Source of the DNA: Candidatus Eiseniibacteriota bacterium | Lineage (GTDB): Bacteria > Joyebacterota > Joyebacteria > Joyebacterales > Joyebacteraceae | Direction of reading: 5' to 3' | NCBI GenBank assembly: GCA_030638405.1 | Contig: DAOWER010000186.1 | Coordinates: 1-6,977, forward strand | Length of the DNA stretch: 6,977 nucleotides | Shown: positions 1 to 5,844 of the stretch, piece after piece | Position numbering within the stretch: position 1 is the first letter of the stretch | How the letters are laid out: each line of letters begins with the position of its first letter | The notes under the pieces: model-generated | The model's input: the letters and a program-made list of their open reading frames with translations, nothing else | Told to the model about the DNA's origin: nothing | Database searches by the model: none | Made by a program: the position numbers and the translations under genes

Positions 1-512
1 AAGCTGTCGCCCTCGGTGCTGAGATCCTCGGCGCCGGCCTCGAGCACAACCTCGAGGATGCTGTCCTCGTCGTGACCCTCGGACGGAATGGTGATCACGC
101 CCTTCTGTGTGAAGTTCCACGCGACGCATCCACCCTCACCCAGATGTCCGTTGTGCTTGCCCAGGATGTTGCGGATCTCGCCGACCGTCCGGTTCTTGCT
201 GTCCGTCAGCGTGTCTATCATGAGCGCCACGCCCTCAGGACCGTATGCCTCGTAGACCGCCTCTTCGTAGATCACGCCCTCGATCAGCCCCGCGCCCTTC
301 GCGACGGCCTTGTCGATCTTGTCGTTCGGCATGTTCGCGGCCTTGGCGGCCTGCACCTCGGCCCGGAGCCTCACGTTCGTGTTGATGTCCGCGCCGCCCG
401 CGCGCGCCGCGACCTCGATGAGCCGGGCGTGCCGGTTGAAGATCTTGCCGCGCTTGGCGTCAAGGGCGCCCTTCTTGTGCTTGATGCTGGCCCACTTAGA
501 GTGTCCTGACAT
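1..512 (-). CDS. yebC: YebC/PmpR/TACO1-family protein (partial, C-terminus beyond window)
   Basis: This is the N-terminal 170 residues of a YebC/DUF28 protein, a family usually about 240-250 residues long; the reading frame runs off the left edge, so the C-terminal part is missing here. The start reads MSGHSKWASIKHKK, the family signature, followed by DAKRGKIF (18-25) and the conserved VAARAGG and NMPNDKI stretches, GPEGVALMI, LTDSKNRT, and near the edge EAGAEDLSTEGDS. The ATG at 512-510 has a good Shine-Dalgarno (GGGAGGA, 518-524). The family was long annotated as transcriptional regulators (PmpR). More recent work on bacterial YebC and mitochondrial TACO1 supports a ribosome-associated role in relieving stalling at proline-rich sequences. 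It lies 72 nt downstream of, and in the same direction as, the EF-G-like gene, and I see no promoter in the gap, so co-transcription is likely. The family call is very secure; the molecular role comes from the family. Confidence 0.96.
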   Translation of the reverse strand, partial: MSGHSKWASIKHKKGALDAKRGKIFNRHARLIEVAARAGGADINTNVRLRAEVQAAKAANMPNDKIDKAVAKGAGLIEGVIYEEAVYEAYGPEGVALMIDTLTDSKNRTVGEIRNILGKHNGHLGEGGCVAWNFTQKGVITIPSEGHDEDSILEVVLEAGAEDLSTEGDS

Positions 513-517
513 ACATG

Positions 518-524
518 TCCTCCC
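518..524 (-). promoter_or_regulatory. Ribosome binding site of yebC
   Basis: On the minus strand GGGAGGA lies five bases before the ATG at 512-510. It fixes the start that gives the family signature MSGHSKW. An out-of-frame ATG at 516-514 sits too close to the site to compete. Confidence 0.7.
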
Positions 525-584
525 TGTCCGGGCGCCGCTGGGTCAAGGACAGCCCGTGAGGTGTTGCGTCGGCTGACCCCTTCG

Positions 585-2666
585 CTACGCGACTTCTTCC
601 GACTTCTCGGACTCGGCAACGACCTTCGCCTGGACGTCGCCCGGGACCTCCTCGTAGTGCGAGAACTCCTGCTCGTAGAAGCCGCGGCCCTGCGTGATGG
701 ACCGCAGGTGTGTCGAGTACTTGTAGAGTTCGGCCAACGGCACCAGCGCGGTGACCACCTGATAGCGTCCCCGCTGCCCCGTTTCGCGGATCTTGCCGCG
801 GCGAGACGACACGTCGCTCATGACATCACCGAGGTACTCGTCCGGCACGGTCACCGTTATGCTGTAGATGGGCTCAAGCAGCACAGGATTGGCATCCGCC
901 GCCGCGAGTCGGAAACCGATGGACCCCGCCATCTTGAACGCGTTCTCGTTCGAGTCGACGGGGTGGAACTTGCCGTCGTAGACCGCCACCTTGACGTCGA
1001 CGACCGGGTAGCCCGCCAGGACGCCCGCCTCCATGCGTTCCTTGACGCCCTTCTCGACCGCCGGGATGAACTTGGACGGGATGGAACCACCCACGACCTC
1101 GTTGGCGAATTCGAAGCCGGACCCCCGCTCCACGGGCTCGAGCCTCAGCCACGCGACACCGAACTGGCCGCGTCCGCCGGTCTGCTTCTTGTACTTGCCT
1201 TCGGCGGAGGCCGTCGCCCGGATGGTCTCACGGAACGGGATCCTCGGCTTCTCGCGCTCGAGCTCGACGCCGAACTTGTCCTTCAGCTTCTCGATCATGA
1301 CATCGAGGTGGAGGACGCCCAGCCCGGAGATTATGGTCTGCTTGATGACACGGTCGTAGCCGGCCGTGAAGGTCGGGTCCTCCTCGTGCAGCTTCGCAAG
1401 CCCCGTTGCTATCTTCTCCTCGTCGCCTTTCGTCTTGGACTTCACCGCCTCGGACAGCACGGGTTTCGGGAGCTCGACGGTCGGAAGCACGATGGGGTTC
1501 GCCTTCGTGCACAGCGTGTCGCCGGTGGAGGTGATCTTGAGCTTCACCACGCCCGCGATGTCGCCGGCCGAGACCGATTCCATCTCCTTGCGGTCGTGCC
1601 CGATGAGAGCGTAGATGCTGCCCATCCGCTCGCTCTCGTTCTTGGTCGAGTTCAGGACATCGCTCCCGGAGCTCATCGTCCCTGAGTAGACGCGGAAGAA
1701 CAGAAGCTCACCGACGTGCTGCTCAGAAACAGTCTTGAAGACCAGGGCCGAGAACGGCGCATCTGCGGTGGCGGGAAGCGTTACCTCGTCCTCTCCACCC
1801 GGCTTCGTGCCCCGGACCTCAGGAGTGTCCGCCGGAGCGGGCATGACTCCCGCCACCAGATCCAGGAGCGGCTCGACGCCGGCGGTCGAAGTCGCGACGG
1901 TTGCCACGGCGGGCACGATCGTCGCAGCGGCGACACCGGCCCTGAGTCCCCCGCGAATCTCGTCCGGGGTGAGCTCCTCGTCCGAAAAGAACTTCTCCAT
2001 CAGCCCTTCGTCAGATTCGGCCGCGGCCTCGATCAGCTGGGTCCTTAGCTCGGCCACCTCCTCGGCCATATCGGCCGGGATGTCTTCCTTCTTGGCCTTC
2101 CCCGAACCCTCCGTGATGTAGGCCTTCTGCTCGATCAGGTCCACGACGCCCTTGAAGCCCTCTGCAGCGCCGATCGGGACGACGACGGGAGCGACACGCG
2201 CGCCCAGAACGTCCGCGGCAGCATCGAGGCACTTCCTGAAGTCGGCGTGCTCCTTGTCCATCTTGTTCACGCAGATCATCCGCGGCTGGTTCGACGATTC
2301 AATCATCTGCCAGACCAGCTCGGTGCCGACCTCGACACCCGCAGGTGCTGCAAGCACGACGATGGCGGCGTCGGCCACACGGAGCCCGGCCTTGACGTCA
2401 CCGTAGAAATCGGCATATCCGGGGCAGTCGAGGATGTTGACTTTCGTCCCGTTCCAGGTGCAGTGCCCCAGGCCGAGGTTGATGGTTATCTGCCGTTTCT
2501 TCTCGTTTTCGGCGAAATCGAGAGCGGAGGAGCCATCGTCCACCTTGCCCATGCGTGACACGGCCCCGCCGGTGAACAGCATCGCCTCTGCCAGGGTCGT
2601 CTTACCTGCGTCGCCGTGGGCGATCAGGGCGATATTACGAATCTTGTCTGGTGACAACGACTTCAT
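585..2666 (-). CDS. fusA: Divergent elongation factor G paralogue (EF-G2-type translational GTPase)
   Basis: The protein has 693 residues, full length for EF-G (about 690-705), with all five domains: G domain (1 to about 300), domain II (about 305-395), III (about 397-475), IV (about 477-600, with KKQTGGRGQFG at 493-503) and V (about 600-675). G motifs are P-loop AHGDAGKTT (16-24; canonical AHIDAGKTT), switch I KRQITI (canonical RGITI, Thr kept), G3 DCPGY (80-84; canonical DTPGH) and G4 NKMD (134-137). The G5 region near 252-264 lacks the usual GSA. Tyr therefore replaces the histidine that normally promotes GTP hydrolysis. These changes match the EF-G-like subgroup that includes Thermus EF-G-2 and mycobacterial FusA2, so this is probably a paralogue and the main fusA lies elsewhere. 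The domain IV tip histidine (His568, in FHPVDS) is kept, consistent with action in the ribosomal A site. The ATG at 2666 has a good GGGAAGGA site. Gene symbol is used in the broad family sense. Confidence 0.93.
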   Translation of the reverse strand: MKSLSPDKIRNIALIAHGDAGKTTLAEAMLFTGGAVSRMGKVDDGSSALDFAENEKKRQITINLGLGHCTWNGTKVNILDCPGYADFYGDVKAGLRVADAAIVVLAAPAGVEVGTELVWQMIESSNQPRMICVNKMDKEHADFRKCLDAAADVLGARVAPVVVPIGAAEGFKGVVDLIEQKAYITEGSGKAKKEDIPADMAEEVAELRTQLIEAAAESDEGLMEKFFSDEELTPDEIRGGLRAGVAAATIVPAVATVATSTAGVEPLLDLVAGVMPAPADTPEVRGTKPGGEDEVTLPATADAPFSALVFKTVSEQHVGELLFFRVYSGTMSSGSDVLNSTKNESERMGSIYALIGHDRKEMESVSAGDIAGVVKLKITSTGDTLCTKANPIVLPTVELPKPVLSEAVKSKTKGDEEKIATGLAKLHEEDPTFTAGYDRVIKQTIISGLGVLHLDVMIEKLKDKFGVELEREKPRIPFRETIRATASAEGKYKKQTGGRGQFGVAWLRLEPVERGSGFEFANEVVGGSIPSKFIPAVEKGVKERMEAGVLAGYPVVDVKVAVYDGKFHPVDSNENAFKMAGSIGFRLAAADANPVLLEPIYSITVTVPDEYLGDVMSDVSSRRGKIRETGQRGRYQVVTALVPLAELYKYSTHLRSITQGRGFYEQEFSHYEEVPGDVQAKVVAESEKSEEVA

Positions 2667-2672
2667 GGTGCG

Positions 2673-2680
2673 TCCTTCCC
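2673..2680 (-). promoter_or_regulatory. Ribosome binding site of the EF-G-like gene
   Basis: GGGAAGGA on the minus strand ends six bases before the ATG at 2666-2664. It supports that start, which also places the P-loop at the usual distance from the N-terminus. Confidence 0.65.
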
Positions 2681-2734
2681 AAGGGATCGAGCGTACTCAA
2701 CCGTGACTCAATGCTGGACTGTATCAAACGATAG

Positions 2735-2763
2735 AAGATACCAGCTGTACAGGCACCAGTCAA
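2735..2763 (-). promoter_or_regulatory. Predicted sigma70-type promoter of EF-G-like gene and yebC
   Basis: Reading the minus strand, TTGACT (2763-2758, five of six matches to the -35 consensus) is followed after exactly 17 bases by TATCTT (2740-2735, four of six matches to the -10 consensus). Transcription would start near 2728, leaving a leader of about 60 nt before the ATG at 2666. It is a motif prediction without experimental support. Confidence 0.5.
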
Positions 2764-2784
2764 CCTGAAACTCCGATATTCGGC

Positions 2785-2813
2785 TTGCCTGACCCCTCCC
2801 CCCGTGGTATCTT
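2785..2813 (+). promoter_or_regulatory. Predicted sigma70-type promoter of the PpiD-like gene
   Basis: TTGCCT (2785-2790) is followed after exactly 17 bases by TATCTT (2808-2813), with a TGG just upstream that fits an extended -10 (TGn). Transcription would begin near 2820, giving a leader of about 120 nt before the ATG at 2941. The -10 box is identical to that of the divergent promoter on the other strand, and the two -35 boxes are 21 bases apart. Confidence 0.5.
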
Positions 2814-2850
2814 CAGGAGGTTGTGACGGCCCATCGATCCGGGGCCGCGG

Positions 2851-2873
2851 CGAGCCCTCGACGCGGGGGCTCG
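2851..2873 (+). other. Hairpin in the 5' leader of the PpiD-like gene
   Basis: The arms CGAGCCCTCG (2851-2860) and CGGGGGCTCG (2864-2873) pair over ten positions, one of them a T/G wobble, around a three-base ACG loop. No T-run follows on either strand, so it is not an intrinsic terminator. It lies in the predicted transcribed leader, about 53 bases before the ribosome binding site, and could affect transcript stability or translation. No known riboswitch is recognised. Confidence 0.45.
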
Positions 2874-2925
2874 AAACAGCTCAGGTCAGATAGCAGCTCG
2901 TGGAGAGCATCCAGCAACCACGCAC

Positions 2926-2930
2926 GGAGG
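2926..2930 (+). promoter_or_regulatory. Ribosome binding site of the PpiD-like gene
   Basis: GGAGG is 7 bases before a TTG (2938) and 10 bases before the ATG (2941). Both are in frame and adjacent, so the choice changes the protein by one residue. ATG is preferred as the commoner start codon, although the spacing is slightly better for TTG. Confidence 0.6.
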
Positions 2931-2940
2931 CACCATTTTG

Positions 2941-4773
2941 ATGCTAGACAAGCTCCGCTCGAACATGAAGGTCTTCCTCTGGATAGCGGCCATCGCCTTC
3001 ATCGTCAGTATCGGCGCGGGCACCATATTCGGAAGCCGCCGCCGCGGTCAGAACCAGACGCCCGAGCAGGGACTCATCGGCGTCGTCGAGGGCGTGCCCA
3101 TTCCGTACCGCGACTTCTCCGACGAATACAGGCAGAGGATCGTCAACTACGCGCAGCAGAGCGGCACAGAGGTCTCGGATGCCTCGCGGGACGCTATCCG
3201 CGAAGAGACCTGGAATTCGATGGTGACCGACATCCTCGTCACGAACCAGATCGAGAGGCTGGGCATCGACGTGCCAGACCAGGTGGTCTTCGACGTCCTC
3301 TGGAACAACCCTCCGCAGTCCGTATATCAGGCGCCGGCCTTCCAGGACGCGAACGGCAACTTCAGCTTCGACGCGTATCACCGCGAGATCCAGCTGCACC
3401 CCGAGCGCTGGGACGCCGTCGCCAGCTACTACAGGGGCTCTCTCCAGCGACAGATACTCCAGCGCGAGATCCAGTCGGCCGCGATGGTAAGCGACAACGA
3501 GCTGTGGGACGAGTTCGTGGCGCGGAACGAGAAGGTCCGCGTCTCCTTCACCAGCATCGACCCGCGCAGGCTTTCGCGGGTGCCGCTGAAGCCGACCGAA
3601 GAGGAGGCCCGCGAGTACTTCCAGGCTCACAGGGCGGACTTCGAGCGGCCAGCGACGGTCATCCTCAGCTTCGTGGACCTCCCGAAGATCGCGACGCCCG
3701 AGGACGAGGACGACATCGTCCTCCGGCTCGAGGAGCTGGCCTCCGCCGTCCGGGAGGGCGAGGACTTCGAGGAACTGGCCAGGGTCTATTCCGAGGGACC
3801 GAGCGGACCGCAGGGCGGCGACCTTGGCTTCTTCGGCCGCGGCGCCATGGTTGAGGAGTTCGACGAGGTCGCGTTCGGACTCGGGATCGGCGAGGTCAGT
3901 GACCCAGTCAAGACCCAGTTCGGCTACCACATCATCAAGGTCGAGGACAGGAGGACCGAGAACGGGGAACTCCAGGTCCACGCGCGCCACATACTGATGG
4001 AGATAAGGCCCAGCGAGCAGACGCTCGTCGAGCTCGAGCGCGACCTGAGAGAGCTCTCGGAGCTGGCAGAGAAGAGCGGGCTCCCAGCCGCCGCCGACGA
4101 GCTGGGCTACGACATCAAGGCGACCAGCCCCTTCGTGGACGATCGCTACATCCCCGGCGTCGGCAATCTGAGGCCCGCGGTGAAGGCCTCGTTCGAGAGC
4201 GACGTGGGCTCGCCCATCGGCCCGTACGTCACCCCCGATGCCTACTACATGTTCGAGGTCGCGGAGAAGCTGCCGAGCGTGCTTCCGACCTACGACGACC
4301 TCGCCGGGGAACTCCAGGGAGAGGACCCCGAGCACCCCGCAGCGACGGCCCTGATCCGGGAGCGTCAGAGCGACCGCGCTTCCGCCATCGCCGAGGAGAT
4401 AGCGGCGCTGGTCCGGTCCGGCCGGCATCTGGAGGAGGCCGCGGCCGCGAGTGGCTACCAGGTCACGCAGTCGGAGCCCTTCTCTAGGAAGGACTACGTG
4501 CCCGGCATCGGCAGTGGCAACGCGTTCGTCGGCGCCAGCTTCGGCCTCCGGACCTCACAGACGAGCGGCGCCGTTCACGTAGAGGACCCCGACCGCTACT
4601 ACGTGATCCGCGTCGAGGAGAAGACGGCCGCGAACCAGCAGGAGTTCACCGAACAGGAAGCTCAGCTGCGCGCACAGCTCCTCCAGCGCGAGCAGATGCA
4701 GGTGTTCTCTGCGTGGCTGGAAGACCTGGTGGCTGACGCAGAGATCAACGATTACCGCGACTCGTTCTTCTAG
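2941..4773 (+). CDS. PpiD/SurA-like membrane-anchored parvulin peptidyl-prolyl isomerase
   Basis: The protein has 610 residues. A short basic N-terminus (MLDKLRSNMK) precedes one membrane segment (about 11-30) and then RRR, so a single N-in anchor with the rest outside the inner membrane is inferred, as in PpiD. Residues about 44-200 resemble the SurA/PpiD N-terminal chaperone domain, starting with GVVEGVPIPYRDF. A parvulin domain spans about 237-336, with the hallmark GGDLGFFGRGAMVEEFDEVAF (in two parts, 292-301 and 302-312) and FGYHIIKV (327-334). Its first strand reads VILSFVDL, lacking the usual first active-site histidine; an ARHIL motif occurs instead at 348-352, after the domain. The C-terminus has two related segments (about 381-443 and 497-559). 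The expected role is assisting folding of secreted or outer-membrane proteins. It is transcribed alone, divergent from the EF-G-like gene. PpiD and SurA families overlap, so no gene symbol is given. Confidence 0.9.
   Translation: MLDKLRSNMKVFLWIAAIAFIVSIGAGTIFGSRRRGQNQTPEQGLIGVVEGVPIPYRDFSDEYRQRIVNYAQQSGTEVSDASRDAIREETWNSMVTDILVTNQIERLGIDVPDQVVFDVLWNNPPQSVYQAPAFQDANGNFSFDAYHREIQLHPERWDAVASYYRGSLQRQILQREIQSAAMVSDNELWDEFVARNEKVRVSFTSIDPRRLSRVPLKPTEEEAREYFQAHRADFERPATVILSFVDLPKIATPEDEDDIVLRLEELASAVREGEDFEELARVYSEGPSGPQGGDLGFFGRGAMVEEFDEVAFGLGIGEVSDPVKTQFGYHIIKVEDRRTENGELQVHARHILMEIRPSEQTLVELERDLRELSELAEKSGLPAAADELGYDIKATSPFVDDRYIPGVGNLRPAVKASFESDVGSPIGPYVTPDAYYMFEVAEKLPSVLPTYDDLAGELQGEDPEHPAATALIRERQSDRASAIAEEIAALVRSGRHLEEAAAASGYQVTQSEPFSRKDYVPGIGSGNAFVGASFGLRTSQTSGAVHVEDPDRYYVIRVEEKTAANQQEFTEQEAQLRAQLLQREQMQVFSAWLEDLVADAEINDYRDSFF
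4081..4617 (+). repeat. Tandem C-terminal protein repeat within the PpiD-like gene
   Basis: Residues about 381-443 and 497-559 align with a period of 116-118 residues. Shared landmarks are LxxAAxxxGY (381/497), a short PF (397/513), YIPGVG against YVPGIG (403/519), ASF (416/532), and a DAYY/DRYY strand followed by xxxVxEK (433/551). The likeness is seen in the protein, not the DNA, so the duplication is old. The segments correspond to the C-terminal region of PpiD-like proteins. Confidence 0.6.
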
Positions 4774-4821
4774 ACCAAGCGGCACGAGGGCACGCGACCG
4801 TATCGGCGTTCAGATAAGACG

Positions 4822-4853
4822 AGAGACCTGCCACCTTCGGGCGGCAGGTCTCT
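4822..4853. terminator. Bidirectional intrinsic terminator between convergent genes
   Basis: The arms AGAGACCTGCC (4822-4832) and GGCAGGTCTCT (4843-4853) are perfectly complementary over 11 bp. Inside them an A/C mismatch is followed by two C-G pairs closing a TTCG loop (4836-4839), the very stable C(UUCG)G form. On the plus strand TCTTTC overlaps and follows the stem, 48 bases after the chaperone stop. On the minus strand the stem is followed by CGTCTTAT, 42 bases after the LytR_C gene stop. T-runs are short on both sides, so efficiency is uncertain. The rest of the 122-base gap (4774-4895) shows nothing else recognisable. Confidence 0.8.
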
Positions 4854-4895
4854 TTCATGTGGGACGGGACTGCTCGGGCGTGGGGCCGGCTCGCG

Positions 4896-5351
4896 TCAGC
4901 CCTCGGCAAGCCAGGAGTGGTCGGCACCCACGATGATGACGATGTCCTCGAGCGGCGTCTCCGGGATCTGCTGGATGACGTTCGGGATGCGGAGCATGCG
5001 CGCGACTTCTATGGCCGCGCCCATATCGCCCGCGCGGTCCACCACGATCGTCTCCTCATATTCGAAGCTGTCCGCGTTCTTGAAGTCCACGACGTCGAGA
5101 CCGCGCGCTCGCAGATAGCGGGTGGTCCTGAGTCCGACACCTTCGATCCCGCAGCCGTTCAGCACGAGAACGGCGGACTCGACCTCCCTGGTCGGACGCG
5201 GGGCGAAGAGCCCGTAGATCGAGACACCGAAGTAAGTGACGGCCGCCAGAAGGACGAGCACGCCGACGCTGTAGAGCACCGACGAGGGCGTCGCCTTGCG
5301 CGTGCGTCTCTTCCCTGAGCTCTTCTTGCGTGTGGTCCGCTTCTTCGCCAC
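4896..5351 (-). CDS. LytR_C domain membrane protein
   Basis: The protein has 151 residues from the GTG at 5351-5349. A longer frame extends upstream into the HIT gene, but that part is not conserved-looking, and a strong Shine-Dalgarno (AGGAAGGG, 5359-5366) lies seven bases before this GTG. The N-terminus is very basic (MAKKRTTRKKSSGKRRTRK), followed by one membrane segment (about 24-49) and then PRPTR, suggesting a cytoplasmic tail and a C-terminal domain outside the membrane. Residues about 58-145 match the LytR_C domain: VLVLNGCGIEGVG (61-73), YLRARGLDVVDF, an ETIVVDR strand (100-106), and the closing DIVIIVGAD (136-144). That domain occurs at the end of LytR-CpsA-Psr envelope proteins and also alone behind a membrane anchor, as here; its function is not established. 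The catalytic LCP domain is absent. It is the last gene of the pan operon. Confidence 0.85.
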   Translation of the reverse strand: MAKKRTTRKKSSGKRRTRKATPSSVLYSVGVLVLLAAVTYFGVSIYGLFAPRPTREVESAVLVLNGCGIEGVGLRTTRYLRARGLDVVDFKNADSFEYEETIVVDRAGDMGAAIEVARMLRIPNVIQQIPETPLEDIVIIVGADHSWLAEG

Positions 5352-5358
5352 GCTGCCG

Positions 5359-5366
5359 CCCTTCCT
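5359..5366 (-). promoter_or_regulatory. Ribosome binding site of the LytR_C gene, overlapping the HIT stop codon
   Basis: AGGAAGGG on the minus strand shares its first two bases with the TAG stop of the HIT gene (5367-5365) and lies seven bases before the GTG at 5351. This decides the start of the LytR_C gene against a longer upstream frame and suggests translation re-initiation by the same ribosomes. Confidence 0.65.
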
Positions 5367-5844
5367 ACTTGTCCAGGTGCGCCCTGAGACGGTGATAGGT
5401 TTGCTGGAGCGTCTCGGGGAGCACGCGCGTTTCCCCGACCACGGGCATGAAGTTCGTATCGCCCTCCCAGCGCGGCACGATGTGGACGTGCACGTGTCCC
5501 GGAATGCCCGCCCCCGCACAGTGGCCCATGTTGGCGCCCACGTTCATTCCCTGCGGAGAGAACGCGCGCTCCAGAATACGCTCTGCATGGGCGATGTTGT
5601 CCATGACATCACAGCGTTCTTCAGCCGTCAGCTCGGTGAAGCTGCTGACGTGTCTGAACGGGGCAATCATCAGGTGGCCGTTGTTGTAGGGGTACGCGTT
5701 CAGCATGACGAACGAGTGCGGAGTCCGGAGGAGGATGAGATTAGCCTCGTCGTCGTTCTGTGGTGGCTTCGAGCAGAAGATGCAGCCTTCGGAGCTTCCC
5801 GACATCAGGTACTCCATTCTCCAGGGTGCCCACAGCCTGTTCAT
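5365..5844 (-). CDS. HIT-family protein, likely Ap4A phosphorylase/hydrolase type
   Basis: The protein has 159 residues, normal for this HIT subgroup. It opens with LWAPWRMEY (4-12), then CIFC (21-24), probably part of a zinc site. The core follows: MLNAYPYNNGHLMIAPFRH (47-65), a helix (about 72-94) and the catalytic motif HVHVHIVPRW (117-126). The middle histidine, His119, is the expected nucleophile that forms a nucleotidyl intermediate. The GHVHVHIVPRWEGDTNFMP signature places it with bacterial HIT proteins such as the mycobacterial Rv2613c, characterised as an Ap4A phosphorylase. The substrate here is inferred; other dinucleoside polyphosphates or nucleotide adducts are possible. The ATG (5844-5842) overlaps the panC stop as ATGA, so translation is probably coupled to panC. 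The enzyme is expected to be cytoplasmic. Confidence 0.92.
   Translation of the reverse strand: MNRLWAPWRMEYLMSGSSEGCIFCSKPPQNDDEANLILLRTPHSFVMLNAYPYNNGHLMIAPFRHVSSFTELTAEERCDVMDNIAHAERILERAFSPQGMNVGANMGHCAGAGIPGHVHVHIVPRWEGDTNFMPVVGETRVLPETLQQTYHRLRAHLDK

Noticed and set aside
518..546. Possible separate promoter for yebC (TTGACC at 546-541 on the minus strand)
   Set aside because: Seventeen bases downstream the sequence is GGAGGA, the ribosome binding site region, and no TATAAT-like box is present.
561..1685. Long plus-strand open frame (374 codons) opposite the EF-G-like gene
   Set aside because: It is antisense to a confidently identified gene, rich in Arg, Leu, Asp and Val as expected of a high-GC shadow frame, and shows no recognisable domain.
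2823..3854. Plus-strand open frame from a GTG just after AGGAGG (2815-2820)
   Set aside because: The AGGAGG is only two bases before the GTG and sits at or upstream of the predicted transcription start. The product is Arg/Gly/Ala-rich shadow sequence overlapping the chaperone gene in another frame.
2944..4428. Long minus-strand open frame (494 codons) opposite the PpiD-like gene
   Set aside because: The sequence is low-complexity (Val, Leu, Asp, Arg rich) and mirrors the chaperone codons; no family is recognisable and the chaperone frame has clear motifs.
4745..4927. Minus-strand 60-codon frame across the convergent gap
   Set aside because: It spans the terminator hairpin and overlaps the ends of both flanking genes, with no ribosome binding site or family likeness.
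5352..5519. N-terminal extension of the LytR_C gene to an ATG at 5519
   Set aside because: The extra 56 codons lie inside the HIT gene and look like shadow sequence (Arg, Ser, Thr, Cys rich). A strong ribosome binding site marks the GTG at 5351.
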